NCBI RefSeq assembly: GCF_004798685.1
Contig: NZ_CP039291.1
Location: forward strand, 186,001-250,000
Origin: Cellulomonas shaoxiangyii
Lineage (GTDB): Bacteria; Actinomycetota; Actinomycetes; Actinomycetales; Cellulomonadaceae
Reading direction: 5' to 3'
Length of the DNA stretch: 64,000 nt
The notes beneath the pieces were generated by a model. It saw only the letters and a list, made by a program, of their open reading frames with translations. It was not told the DNA's origin and made no database searches. Shown piece after piece: positions 34,373 to 43,494 of this stretch (position 1 is the stretch's first letter; the number at the start of each line of letters is the position of its first letter). Position numbers and translations under genes: made by a program.

Positions 34373-36250
34373 TCAGGCGTTCACGAGTGACCGCAGGTAG
34401 TCCCGGGTCTCCGCGTCCACCGAGTACAGGACGGTCCCGACCATCCCGCGTGTCAGCAGCACCTTGTACACATGCCGCGCGAGTCGGTCGAACGTCGCGT
34501 CGTCGACGGTCTTGCGCGACCGGAAATCGGGGTCCTTGTTGTACTCGCGCCGGCTGACCCACCGACCGTCCCGCCACACCAGATCCGGGCCGAAGATCAC
34601 GCCGTTCCACGAGTACTCGAAGCCCTGAGCCGTGTAGACGCAGCCCACCTGCCCGAACCCGCCCTCGCCCGTCGCCCACAGCGCCGACGGCGGCGCACCG
34701 CCGACGGACCGGTCCCCGCGCAGGTTCCACGGCCGGCGCCAGTCACCGATGACCACGTCGTCCACGAGCGTCCCGTCGGGCCGCGGGTCGCTCCACGGCC
34801 AGCAGTACCCGGCGGTGATGCGAGCGTTCAGGCCCTTGTCGAGCTCTGTGGTCAGTCGCCGTTCAAGCTCCTCCGGAGAATCGACCACCTCGACCGCGAA
34901 CCGCTCCTCGTCGTGCCACTCGACCGGCCCGTCACCGCGGAGCTCGAGCAGGCGCAGCACCCAGTCGAGGTACGCGTCGCTCCCACCCGAGCGGAACTGC
35001 GCGTTGAGATCGACGTGCCGCACGTCGAGCCCGCGAGCGCGGGCGTGGTGCTCGATCTCCGGCACGGAGCCCATCTCGCCGGGCCGCACCACCTGGTACT
35101 GGTCCAAGAGGAAAACGGGAACGCGCGCCGCGTCGAGCAGTTCTTCGACCTGGGGCCGCGCCGTCTCCCGAATCTCCTTGCGCGTGTACCGGTTGACAGA
35201 CGTGAGGCGCAGGCGGTGCGCCTCGTCGAGGATGAGGACGTCCAGCCCGTTCTTCTCTGCGGTCATGAAGTTGTTGAAATACGTGAAGAGGTTTTTCGTC
35301 CTCGTCGAGCCCTTGCCCGCCACCTGCCGCAGCGTCTGCGTGAACGAGCGTGACCCGGTCGCGTGCATGACGGTGCGGCCCTCTCGGGCGAGCTCACCGA
35401 GCAGGGAGAGGGCGATGACGCTCTTCCCGCTGCCGGGGCCACCGGCGATGACGACCACGGCCTTGTTGTCGCTCTTCCGCGCGCGCCGCACCTCGGCCAG
35501 CACGAGCTCGTACGCGACCCGCTGCTCGTCGAGGAGGACGAAGTGCTCCCGTTCCTGCACCTCCTGGGCCGCGACCGACAGCAGCTGCCGCGACGGCGCG
35601 ACACGTGAGCTCAGCAGGTCGTCCGCGGCGCGCACGCCCGAGTCCGGCGCGAGACGGGAGCGCAGCCAGTCATGGAGGTCCGACCGCCGCTGACCCGTGA
35701 ACACGGGCGAGCGTGCCCCCGACTCGGCCCGGCGCAGATCCGCGACGCCCGACTCTGTGGCGTTGTGGAGGTAGGCCGCCCCCCGCACGGAGTCGTCGTC
35801 GTCCGCCAGTACGCGGACGAAGTCCCGGAGGTATTCCACGTAGCCGTCCACCTGCAGGGCCGGGTGCAGCGACGGGCGGTACGGCGCGCCGATGACGTCG
35901 ACGAGCGTGTCACTCGCTTCCCAGCGTCGGGCGCCGGACCACTGCTTGAGCTCGAGCACGACGTAGGAGTGCCTGCCCGTCCGCGGGTGCACTCCCGCCA
36001 GGATGACGTCGGCGCGCTTGCTCGTCAGCGGCAGTCGCGTCTCGAGCAGCACCTGTACGCCTCCGAGGCCGGCATCTCGTAGGTCGTTCGCCAGCGTGGG
36101 CACGGAGGCCCGCCATGACCGCCGCTCCGACTCACCGACCCGTCCCACACCCTCGTGGTACAGGAAGCGCGCGAGATGCTCCTCGATGATGGACGGACCG
36201 GCGTCGGTCTCCGCGACGAGCTCGACGGCACTGCGACGCAGCGCTTGCAC
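34373..36250 (-). CDS. PD-(D/E)XK nuclease-DUF2075 helicase fusion
   Basis: 625 residues from GTG 36250. The N-terminal domain carries KRADVILAG (D81) and VVLELKQW (E100, K102), a canonical D...ExK nuclease site. The C-terminal DUF2075 P-loop ATPase has Walker A AGGPGSGKS (about 269-277) and Walker B LDVLILDEAH (D342, E343). It also has the SF1-like motifs LLDQYQVVRPGE, LNAQFRSGG and VGCVYTAQGFEYSWNGVIFG. DUF2075 proteins are related to Schlafen-type and viral SF1 helicases. It is the first and largest gene of the three-nuclease run. Confidence 0.9.
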   Translation of the reverse strand: MQALRRSAVELVAETDAGPSIIEEHLARFLYHEGVGRVGESERRSWRASVPTLANDLRDAGLGGVQVLLETRLPLTSKRADVILAGVHPRTGRHSYVVLELKQWSGARRWEASDTLVDVIGAPYRPSLHPALQVDGYVEYLRDFVRVLADDDDSVRGAAYLHNATESGVADLRRAESGARSPVFTGQRRSDLHDWLRSRLAPDSGVRAADDLLSSRVAPSRQLLSVAAQEVQEREHFVLLDEQRVAYELVLAEVRRARKSDNKAVVVIAGGPGSGKSVIALSLLGELAREGRTVMHATGSRSFTQTLRQVAGKGSTRTKNLFTYFNNFMTAEKNGLDVLILDEAHRLRLTSVNRYTRKEIRETARPQVEELLDAARVPVFLLDQYQVVRPGEMGSVPEIEHHARARGLDVRHVDLNAQFRSGGSDAYLDWVLRLLELRGDGPVEWHDEERFAVEVVDSPEELERRLTTELDKGLNARITAGYCWPWSDPRPDGTLVDDVVIGDWRRPWNLRGDRSVGGAPPSALWATGEGGFGQVGCVYTAQGFEYSWNGVIFGPDLVWRDGRWVSRREYNKDPDFRSRKTVDDATFDRLARHVYKVLLTRGMVGTVLYSVDAETRDYLRSLVNA

Positions 36251-36502
36251 GTGGACGTCCCCCAGGCAGCACGAATGAACGTGCGGGGGGACATGTCTCC
36301 GGCGCTAGCCGGAGAAGTCCGTCGATCCGCTGACGGGGGAACGGTAGTTGCCGCGCCGGGGATCGTGGACAAGCCCGGTGGGTGAGTTCGCCGTGTCGCT
36401 GGTATCCAGGTGGTGACCGACCGGTGAGGCAGTCACCGGGCGGCGTTGGATCCGGACAGCATCGGGGCGGCGTGGTCGGGGTTCCGAAGCACCTGAGGGT
36501 CG

Positions 36503-36520
36503 TGTAGACGCGCGTCTACA
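36503..36520. promoter_or_regulatory. Antitoxin operator, 18-bp perfect palindrome
   Basis: TGTAGACGCGCGTCTACA is a perfect palindrome 19 bp before the antitoxin ATG. TACCCT (36528-36533), a TANNNT -10, lies between them, 6 nt from the ATG. The palindrome would overlap the upstream promoter region, fitting Phd-type autorepression. Confidence 0.75.
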
Positions 36521-36539
36521 CCGTCCGTACCCTCGACGC

Positions 36540-36815
36540 ATGTCCACCGTCGGCACCCGTGAGCTCAAGCAGAACCCGCAAGCCGTCGTCCGGCGCGTGC
36601 TCGAGTCCGGCGAGGCGGCGGAGGTGACGGTGCACGGGCACCCGACGGGCGTGCGCCTCGTCCCGGACCAGCCGTCCCGCCGCGCCTGGGTCCGAGGGGC
36701 CGACCTCGCGGACGTGCAGCCTATGGACCGCGCCCACGCCGAGCGTTGGCACGACGACCTCACCGGCGTCGACGACGACGACGAGCCCCGCGACCCGTGG
36801 AGCCGTCAGGCGTGA
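36540..36815 (+). CDS. Phd/YefM-family antitoxin
   Basis: 91 residues. MSTVGTRELKQNPQAVVRRVLESGEAAEVTVHGHPTGVRLVP is the dimeric Phd DNA-binding fold. The rest (DDDDEPRDPW) is an acidic, probably disordered toxin-neutralising tail. The stop overlaps the GTG of the PIN toxin gene by 4 bp. An autoregulatory palindrome lies just upstream, and the transcript appears leaderless. Confidence 0.92.
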   Translation: MSTVGTRELKQNPQAVVRRVLESGEAAEVTVHGHPTGVRLVPDQPSRRAWVRGADLADVQPMDRAHAERWHDDLTGVDDDDEPRDPWSRQA

Positions 36816-37204
36816 TCGTCCTCGACGCGAACGTCCTCATCGACCTCGACCTGTACGCCCTGGACCCCGACGAGCTCTACGCCGCGAGCATCCTGTCGCG
36901 CGCCGAGCTGGAGTTCGGCGTCCGGGCCGCGCGCACAGCCGCGGACACCGCCGCCCGCACCCGCCGGCTCAACGAGCTCGATCGGCACTTCGACTGGCTC
37001 CCGCTCGACGTCGAGTGCACCCGCTCCTACGGGCTGATCGCCGTGTCGGCACGTGCCACGGGCGCCAAGGTGCGGAGCAAGGACGCGCTCATCGCTGCTC
37101 AGGCGCACCGGCACGGTGCGGCGGTCATGACAGCGAACCTGGACGACTTCCGGCCGTTCGACCACCTGGTCGAGGTCGTCGCGCCACGCCGCCGCGAGGC
37201 CTGA
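36812..37204 (+). CDS. PIN-domain toxin (VapC-type RNase)
   Basis: 130 residues from GTG 36812. The PIN acidic site is visible: D5 in VIVLDANVLIDLD, E32/E34 in SRAELEFG, D91 in RSKDALIAAQA and D111 in TANLDDF. VapC toxins cleave tRNA or rRNA in a Mg-dependent manner. The antitoxin here is Phd/YefM-like rather than a VapB of the AbrB or RHH type, a common mixed pairing. Confidence 0.92.
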   Translation: MIVLDANVLIDLDLYALDPDELYAASILSRAELEFGVRAARTAADTAARTRRLNELDRHFDWLPLDVECTRSYGLIAVSARATGAKVRSKDALIAAQAHRHGAAVMTANLDDFRPFDHLVEVVAPRRREA

Positions 37205-37235
37205 CCGCCACACCCCACCGTGGCACCCGGGCGAG

Positions 37236-37898
37236 CTACCGTCGCCGCCGCCGCAACCCCGCCTCCGACCGTGCCGTCTCCGAGGTGACCCCAGCCGCGC
37301 GCGCCACCTCGAGCCGCGCGACCAGCTCGCGCACAGCACCCTCCCGGGCCCGCACCAGCGACCCCGCACGTCGCGCCGGCTCGAGCACCAGACGGTTTCC
37401 CCGCGCCGTCACGAGCACCAAGGCGCTGGCCGACCGCCCGGCAGCCGCCTCGAACGCCTCGACCGCCGACCACCGCACCGAGTACACGAGCGACGGCACC
37501 CTCCCGCCGGCCCACAGCTCCACCCCCTCGGAGCCCACCGCCAGCGAGAGCGGCGTCCGCCGCCGCGCGCGCACCAGCGCGCGTTGCGCCTTCTCCCCGG
37601 CGAGCGCGTCCTTCAGCCCGACGGCACCCCACACCTCGACGACGTCCGCCTTGTGCCGCAGCGTCCGGACGGCGGCGTGCCGGCGCCGCGTGCTCCGGCG
37701 GGCCGTCGCGGGCACGGCAGCGCAGCCGACCGTGACGACCGCCCCAGGGATCAGCGCGAGCGGAGTGAGCCACCCACCTGCGACGGCGCCGACGAGCGCG
37801 GCCGCGAGCACGGCGGCCGCGACGACGAGGACCGGGACGGTGACGGCCCGCCGGCGCGGGCGGTCGCGATCACCACGAGGAGCCGAGGACGCAGACAT
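37236..37898 (-). CDS. Two-TM membrane protein with basic cytoplasmic domain
   Basis: 220 residues from ATG 37898. A basic N-terminus precedes two membrane segments (VPVLVVAAAVLAAALVGAVAGGW and LALIPGAVVTVGCAAVPAT). A soluble domain follows with PH-like features (VGSEGVELWAGG, VYSVRWSAVEAFEA, LVLVTARGNRLVLEP) and a highly basic C-terminus ending RRRRR. No family name can be given. It converges with the PIN toxin gene. Confidence 0.72.
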   Translation of the reverse strand: MSASSAPRGDRDRPRRRAVTVPVLVVAAAVLAAALVGAVAGGWLTPLALIPGAVVTVGCAAVPATARRSTRRRHAAVRTLRHKADVVEVWGAVGLKDALAGEKAQRALVRARRRTPLSLAVGSEGVELWAGGRVPSLVYSVRWSAVEAFEAAAGRSASALVLVTARGNRLVLEPARRAGSLVRAREGAVRELVARLEVARAAGVTSETARSEAGLRRRRR

Positions 37899-38225
37899 CG
37901 GGACCAGTGTCCCGCCTCGGCGTGGCCACCGGCGTGCGAGGCCTTGGCGATTATCCGACACGGGCGCCCGACCTTTCGATGCCCGGCGAAGCTGTGACGC
38001 ACCGGCGAATAGCGCTCCGGCGATATTTGCCGGGAAATTCCACCGCTCTTCGGCGCGCGCATAAAAGGACTGCCTTACCGGGCGCAACTCGCGTCACCAC
38101 GCTGCGATTCGCCCTCGTTCGCACTGGCGCGTTAAACGTTTCCTACTCTGTCTTTCCGGCTCGTCGCCGCGTACGTTCGAGGTCTCTTTCCATGTCCGAC
38201 CCACACCCGGTCGAGGTGACCCCGC
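37899..38225. other. 327-bp divergent promoter region upstream of the LPMO gene
   Basis: A less GC-rich patch, with GATATTTGCCGGGAAATT near 38021 and ATAAAAGG near 38060. AAACGTTT, an 8-bp palindrome inside GTTAAACGTTTCC, lies about 90 bp before the LPMO start. The last resembles half of a LacI-type operator but is not flanked by clear symmetry. I see no open reading frame or RNA family here. Confidence 0.5.
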
Positions 38226-39194
38226 ATGAGACCTCTCGTCCTCCCCCGTACCCCCCGATCCGCCGTCGGGCGGCTGCTGCTGACCGCCCTGGCAGCGCTC
38301 GCGCTGACCTTCGCGATGCTCACCGTCGCACCCGCGCCGTCCGCCCAGGCGCACGGGTGGATCTCCGACCCGCCCAGCCGGCAGGACCTCTGTTACACCG
38401 GCGCCGTGAAGGACTGCGGTCCCGTCCAGTACGAGCCGTGGAGCGTCGAGGCCAAGAAGGGCTCGATGCAGTGCTCCGGCGGTGGCCGCTTCACCGAGCT
38501 CGACAACGAGTCCCGGGCCTGGCCGCGCCAGGCGCTCAAGACCAACCAGACGTTCACCTGGGACATCGTCGCGAACCACTCCACGTCGACGTGGGAGTAC
38601 TTCGTGGACGGCAAGCTGCACACCACGATCAACGACAACGGGGCGATGCCGCCCAAGCGGTTCACCCACCAGATCAACAACCTGCCGGAGGGCAACCACA
38701 AGATCTTCGTCCGGTGGAACATCGCCGACACGGTGAACGCGTTCTACCAGTGCATCGACGCCTACATCACGCCGGGCGGGAACCCGGCGCCCACCACGCC
38801 GGCGCCGCAGCCGACGACGCCGGCCCCGCAGCCCACCACGCCGGCCCCGCAGCCGACGACGCCGGCCCCGCAGCCGACGACGCCCGCGCCCACGACCCCG
38901 GCCCCGCAGCCGGGCAACGGCTCCTGCACCGCCACCGTGCGTGCCGCCAACTCCTGGGGCAGCGGCTTCCAGGGTGAGGTCACCGTGAAGGCGGGCACCG
39001 CGGCGGTCACCAGCTGGAAGGTCACCGTGAACGGCGCCACGATCACGCAGGCGTGGAACTCCGTGCTCAGCGGGACCACCACGCTCGCGAACGCGGGCTG
39101 GAACGGCAAGCTCGCCGCCGGCGCCTCGACCACCGCGGGCTTCATCGCGAACGGCAGCGGGACCGGCCTGAGCGCCACCTGCACCGCGAGCTGA
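38226..39194 (+). CDS. AA10 lytic polysaccharide monooxygenase with CBM2, CBP21-like
   Basis: 322 residues. The signal peptide is cut before H43, which with H118 (ANHSTSTWEYF) forms the copper histidine brace. The AA10 module (about 43-185) resembles CBP21: QYEPWSVEAKKG and ADTVNAFYQCIDAYI match its chitin-contact surface, but the Gln after YEP is Trp here. A PTTPAPQ linker (about 186-228) joins a CBM2 (about 229-322) with surface Trp residues (NSWGSG, AWNS, GWNG). It oxidatively cleaves crystalline polysaccharide outside the cell. Chitin is the likeliest substrate by resemblance; CBM2 can bind cellulose or chitin. Confidence 0.95.
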   Translation: MRPLVLPRTPRSAVGRLLLTALAALALTFAMLTVAPAPSAQAHGWISDPPSRQDLCYTGAVKDCGPVQYEPWSVEAKKGSMQCSGGGRFTELDNESRAWPRQALKTNQTFTWDIVANHSTSTWEYFVDGKLHTTINDNGAMPPKRFTHQINNLPEGNHKIFVRWNIADTVNAFYQCIDAYITPGGNPAPTTPAPQPTTPAPQPTTPAPQPTTPAPQPTTPAPTTPAPQPGNGSCTATVRAANSWGSGFQGEVTVKAGTAAVTSWKVTVNGATITQAWNSVLSGTTTLANAGWNGKLAAGASTTAGFIANGSGTGLSATCTAS

Positions 39195-39215
39195 CCGGTA
39201 CGGACCAGCGCGACG

Positions 39216-39251
39216 ACGGCCGGCCGGGGCGAGGACGCCCCGGCCGGCCGT
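39216..39251. terminator. Terminator after the LPMO gene
   Basis: A perfect 16-bp stem (ACGGCCGGCCGGGGCG with its complement) and a 4-nt loop, 22 nt past the LPMO stop and before the convergent minus-strand gene. Confidence 0.85.
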
Positions 39252-39383
39252 GCGCGTGACGGGGTTGGGACACCCGGCCGAGCAGCGCCGGCCACAGCCG
39301 CACGGCCGGCTGCGAGCACAGATCGCGGGAACGCCCCACGCGTCGGTCCCGAAACCGCCCGAGGCCGACCGCCCCCGCCCTCC

Positions 39384-41936
39384 TCACAGGTACCGCAACG
39401 GCACCTCCGGGTCGATCACCTTCCGGTCCCGCACGATCCCGTGCGGAACCCCGTTGCGCGCCGCCGCGTCCGCCTGCACCGCGTCGCACGTCGCGTCGAC
39501 GCACCGCCAGAACGCCGGGTCCACCCAGTAGCCGGTGTGGCTGAGCACGGGCGGCAGCGGCTGGTCGACGACGTGCTGGTCGGTCGGCGGGTCGACGAGC
39601 TCCGTGTCCGCGCCCCGGGGCACCACGGACTCCGCCGTCCGCACCGCCCCGCCCACGTAGTCGGTCGCGTAGTACACGTTCGTCCACGCCACCGGCCCGA
39701 TGCCCGGCCGCCCGTGCGCGATGCCGTCGAGGAACCCGTCGGTGAACAGCGCCGGGAACGCCCACCGGTACAGCTTCCCCAGCGGCGACCCCACGGTGAC
39801 CAGGCCGATCGTCGGCTCGTCGTCCCGGGTCGACGTCCGCCCCACGACCGCCGCCGCGAGCACGCTGCCCTGCGAGTGCGCGGTGAGGACGACGCGTCCG
39901 CCGTTGTCGTGCAGGCGCCAGATGCGGCGTGTCAGCTCGGGCACGGCGCGCTCGGCGTACGACGGCGGCGCGAACGGGTGGAACGACCGCGGGAAGAACG
40001 TGCCGACGTCGAACACGGAGCCGAGCGCCTTGCGCCACCGCTCGCGACGCCACATGAGCAGCAGCACGCCGACGTACGCGGGCGGCAGCAGGACGGCCAG
40101 GGTGATGCCGATCTCCGGCAGGACGATCGGCGTCCCGGCGCGCAGCAGCCACACCCGGACGAGGAACGTGACGGCGCCGATGACGCCCGCGACCGTCACC
40201 GCGACGAGCAGCCACGCGACGTCGCGCGAGTGCGAGGCGACGAACCGCATGCCGGCGACCTTGCGCACCCACGCGCTCGGCCGCCCCACCCGCCGCGCGT
40301 GCACCTCGAACGCGGGTCCGTCGAACGCCGACCGCCACCACGCGGCATCGTTCCGCGCCGACGCGACGACGGCGTGCCCGTTAGTCTCGCCGCCACCGTC
40401 GTCCGACGCGTCCCGCTCCCCGTCCGCGATGCCCGCCCCCTCGGCCCGCGCCGCCGCGTACGCCTCGCGCAGCTCCGCCTCGACCCGCGGCGCCCACGCT
40501 CCCCGCGCCACCACGTACCGCACCGCGAACACGAGCCCGAACGCCAGCCCCATCCCCACCAGCCCCAGCGACAGCACCGACGCGATCGACCCGATCGCCG
40601 TCGGCAGGTAGATGACGCCCGCGGCCACCCCCGGGTCCGTCGGCCCGAACCCCCACTCGACCGGCGCGAGCGCCCGCGCCACCCACACGATCACCGACAG
40701 CAGCACCGCGTTCGCGATCAGCAGCGCCACCGCGTTCATGACGAACGGCGCCGCCCACGGGAACAGCTCGAGCCGCGGCGACCGCCCGCCCGAGCGCTCC
40801 TTCCGCCGCCGCGACACCCACGCCCCGACCTGCTGCGCCGCCAGCGGCACGAGCAGCCCCAGCGCGACGCCCCACGCCCAGTTCACGGCAGTCCGCGCGC
40901 CCGGTGCCATGCCGGCCGGACCGGCCCCGGCGGGCAGCGCCACGGCCGCGAACCCCGCCAGCAGCAGGCCCGCGGTCGTGACGACGAGCAGCGTCGCGGA
41001 CGCGCGCAGCGCCGACCGGTCCCGCGCCAGCAGCCCCATCACGGCCAGCACGGACGCCGCCGCCACCCCGACGGACACCCACCCGAGCGTCCCCCACACC
41101 GTCCCGGCGCCGAGCCCCGCGACCACCCCGCCGACGTAGAGCGTCACCACCGCCAGGCACGCGGCCAGGTGCACCTGCGAGAGGAACTGGTGCCACACCC
41201 TCCCGGACCAGAAGTGCTCGTTGCGCAGCCCGCCCTCCCGCGCGGCGGCGCACGTGCACGACGGCTTCGGGGTCCTCGCCCCCGCGCGCGTCCCGGCGCC
41301 CGGCAGCGACGGCGGCTCGACGCTCTCGTACGCGCGCCGCGTGCGCCCTGCCAGCAGGAACACCCCCACCGCCAGCAGCGCCGACACCGCGGCGCCCGCC
41401 CCCACCCGGTTCCCGGGCTCGTCCGCGCCGGCCCACCGCTCGACCGCGCCCGTCCACCACCCCGTCGCGCCGCACCCGGCGATCGCGCCGCACTGGTACG
41501 CGACCACGTCGACGAACAGCAGCACCGACATCGCCGTCGCCGCCAGCGTCAGCGACAGCGCCGACAGCCGCGCGAACCACCGGAACAGCCACATCGTCGG
41601 CTTCTGCGTGACCTCGTCCTCGCCGGACGTCACCCACCGCCGCGCCATCCAGCCGGCCATGTTCGCGAACATCGCCGGCACGAGGAACATCCACAGCGCC
41701 CGCAGGGGGCTGTGCGACGTCATCCCGCCCCACGAGTACGCCTCCCGGTGCCGCCCCGCCACGTCCGACGTCCGGTAGAAGCCGGCGATGCGGTCCCCGC
41801 CGACGCGCGTCGGCGTCAGGTCGCCGAGCAGCGACTCCGGCCCGGTGCCGCCGACCCCGTGCACGCGGATCTCGGTGAGCCCGTCGAGGGCCGCCCCCGC
41901 GGGCACCAGCCCGGCCGATCGGTGCGCGTCGGGCAT
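39384..41936 (-). CDS. Large polytopic membrane protein with a C-terminal lipase-like domain
   Basis: 850 residues from ATG 41936, with an AGGAGG site. Early residues contain LTEIRVHGVGGTGPES, a hydrolase-like first strand (HGVGG). Then come about eight or nine membrane segments across residues 80-600. A soluble C-terminal domain has VVLTAHSQGSVLAAA, with the nucleophile-elbow Ser at 688, then LVTVGSPLGKLYRWAFP and later WTNVYYATDYVGG and HTGYWVDP. This resembles alpha/beta-hydrolase lipases embedded in a membrane protein. Substrate unknown. Confidence 0.8.
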   Translation of the reverse strand: MPDAHRSAGLVPAGAALDGLTEIRVHGVGGTGPESLLGDLTPTRVGGDRIAGFYRTSDVAGRHREAYSWGGMTSHSPLRALWMFLVPAMFANMAGWMARRWVTSGEDEVTQKPTMWLFRWFARLSALSLTLAATAMSVLLFVDVVAYQCGAIAGCGATGWWTGAVERWAGADEPGNRVGAGAAVSALLAVGVFLLAGRTRRAYESVEPPSLPGAGTRAGARTPKPSCTCAAAREGGLRNEHFWSGRVWHQFLSQVHLAACLAVVTLYVGGVVAGLGAGTVWGTLGWVSVGVAAASVLAVMGLLARDRSALRASATLLVVTTAGLLLAGFAAVALPAGAGPAGMAPGARTAVNWAWGVALGLLVPLAAQQVGAWVSRRRKERSGGRSPRLELFPWAAPFVMNAVALLIANAVLLSVIVWVARALAPVEWGFGPTDPGVAAGVIYLPTAIGSIASVLSLGLVGMGLAFGLVFAVRYVVARGAWAPRVEAELREAYAAARAEGAGIADGERDASDDGGGETNGHAVVASARNDAAWWRSAFDGPAFEVHARRVGRPSAWVRKVAGMRFVASHSRDVAWLLVAVTVAGVIGAVTFLVRVWLLRAGTPIVLPEIGITLAVLLPPAYVGVLLLMWRRERWRKALGSVFDVGTFFPRSFHPFAPPSYAERAVPELTRRIWRLHDNGGRVVLTAHSQGSVLAAAVVGRTSTRDDEPTIGLVTVGSPLGKLYRWAFPALFTDGFLDGIAHGRPGIGPVAWTNVYYATDYVGGAVRTAESVVPRGADTELVDPPTDQHVVDQPLPPVLSHTGYWVDPAFWRCVDATCDAVQADAAARNGVPHGIVRDRKVIDPEVPLRYL

Positions 41937-42157
41937 GGCTCCTCCTCGGGGCACGGCCGCGCCGGCGCGACCACCTGGAGGAGAAGGACGTCGGGACGCC
42001 CGTGAGATACCTCCGCCGCGCCGGTGGCGTCGCCCAGCCGAGCCGCCGTCGACCGACGCGATCTCACCCCGCGTCTCACCCGCCTCGTCCCTGGTCCCTG
42101 GGCGTTCGGCCGCGGGACAGTGGACGCACCAGCGCGTCGATGCCGAGGACGGCAGCC

Positions 42158-42862
42158 ATGACCCAGGTGTTCAACCCTCCGCCCGGATGGCCCTCCGCCC
42201 CGGCGGGGTGGGCACCACCGGAGGGCTGGCGGCCCGACCCGAGTTGGCCGGAGCCTCCGCCCGGCTGGCCGCTGTGGGTCGACGACTCCCGCCCGCGACG
42301 CCGGTGGGCGGTGCCCGTCACCGGGGTCGTCGCGTTCGTCGTCGGGATCCTGTTCGGCGCGGTGGGCGGGGGCGGTGACACCGCCGCGCTGCGGGACGCT
42401 GACGCGACGATCGACGAGCTGACCCAGGACGTCGAGGTGCTGACGGACGACAACGTGGGTCTCACCGAGGAGAAGGCGGCGCTCGAGTCAGCGGGTGCCG
42501 AGCTGGAGTCCGCGGTGCAGGCCGCCGAGGCCGAGGTCGCCCGGCTGTCGGGCGAGCTCGAGGCACTCGCCGGCCAGGCGCAGGACCTGGCGGCACGAGA
42601 GGCGGCGCTCGCCGAGCAGCGGGCGACCGTCGAGGCGGCGGCAGCGGCCGTCGCGCAACGGGAGTCCGCGGTCGCGCAGGCTGAGCAGGGTGCCGGCGCC
42701 CGCGCGGCCGTCGTCCCGCCCCCGGCGGGTGGAGGGTCGTCGACGGCGGCCTTCGAGAACTGCTCGGCCGCGCGTGCCGCCGGCGCCGCGCCGGTGCGCC
42801 GCGGCGAGGCGGGCTACGGCCCGCACCTGGACCGCGACGGCGACGGCGTCGGCTGCGAGTAG
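42158..42862 (+). CDS. Membrane protein with coiled coil and C-terminal Excalibur domain
   Basis: 234 residues. A Pro/Trp-rich N-terminus (PPPGWPSAPAGWAPPEGW) is followed by one membrane segment (VPVTGVVAFVVGILFGAVGGG) and a long extracellular coiled coil (about 75-180). The last about 37 residues read FENCSAARAAGAAPVRRGE, GYGPHLDRDGDGVGCE. This is an Excalibur domain with two Cys and the DxDxDG calcium loop. Excalibur proteins are surface or secreted, some with nucleases, but no nuclease domain is present here. The start at 42158 follows GAGGAC. Confidence 0.87.
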   Translation: MTQVFNPPPGWPSAPAGWAPPEGWRPDPSWPEPPPGWPLWVDDSRPRRRWAVPVTGVVAFVVGILFGAVGGGGDTAALRDADATIDELTQDVEVLTDDNVGLTEEKAALESAGAELESAVQAAEAEVARLSGELEALAGQAQDLAAREAALAEQRATVEAAAAAVAQRESAVAQAEQGAGARAAVVPPPAGGGSSTAAFENCSAARAAGAAPVRRGEAGYGPHLDRDGDGVGCE

Positions 42863-42939
42863 CCGACGCCGGCCCCCTTCCGACCGCGACGACCGACCGG
42901 CCCGCCGTCGCCCAGCGGAGCCGCCGGTGACCCGACCCG

Positions 42940-43230
42940 TCAGACCGCGACGACCGACCCCTCGTTGGTCACCCGGTCGGCGTCGATGTCGTCGAACCAC
43001 TTCCCGCCGTCCCCGAGGTACCGGAACGTCACGACGGTCCCCACCGGCACGGTGACCGACGTGCTCGACATCCCGTTCGACCGCTTGCGCAGCACGTGCC
43101 GCGCGGGCGTCCAGTCGTTGAACGTCCCGACGACGCTGACCGGCCCGTCGAGGCTCGGCGTCGGGAGGGCGAACGTCAGGGTGCAGGTTCCGGACTTGGC
43201 GGAACGGGACTTCTTGAGCACGGGTGGCAT
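42940..43230 (-). CDS. Small CBM48/glycogen-binding-like protein
   Basis: 96 residues. SVVGTFNDWTPARHVLRKRSNGMSS and VVTFRYLGDGGKWFDDIDADRV follow the early-set (AMPK beta, CBM48) pattern, including the FNDW Trp and the RYxxDG strand. No signal peptide. Such stand-alone modules occur as putative glycogen-binding or regulatory proteins. Neither neighbour is a glycogen enzyme. Confidence 0.82.
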   Translation of the reverse strand: MPPVLKKSRSAKSGTCTLTFALPTPSLDGPVSVVGTFNDWTPARHVLRKRSNGMSSTSVTVPVGTVVTFRYLGDGGKWFDDIDADRVTNEGSVVAV

Positions 43231-43407
43231 CCACTCTCTGGCTACGGCGCGGGTGTCGGGAGGGGTCGCGCACGAAGCGTGGCGTGGCCATGTTTCGGGA
43301 CGGCACGAACGCGGTGACCCGCGTGTGACGAGTCGGTGGCGCGCCGTCTGCCCCGTCGGCGCACGCCCTCGTCCTCGAGCGACGTCGTCACCCTAAGGGA
43401 CCACGGC

Positions 43408-43442
43408 GGAGGGCCGTGGGCGTTTCGCACCCACGGCCCTCC
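43408..43442 (-). terminator. Terminator downstream of the beta-helix gene
   Basis: GGAGGGCCGTGGG pairs perfectly over 13 bp with CCCACGGCCCTCC around a 9-nt loop, about 50 nt beyond the minus-strand stop at 43495. The loop contains GTTTCG. Confidence 0.82.
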
Positions 43443-43494
43443 ATGTCGTGATCGGGGTGGTCGGCGGCCCGTCCGGTGGGCCGCCGACGCCCCG

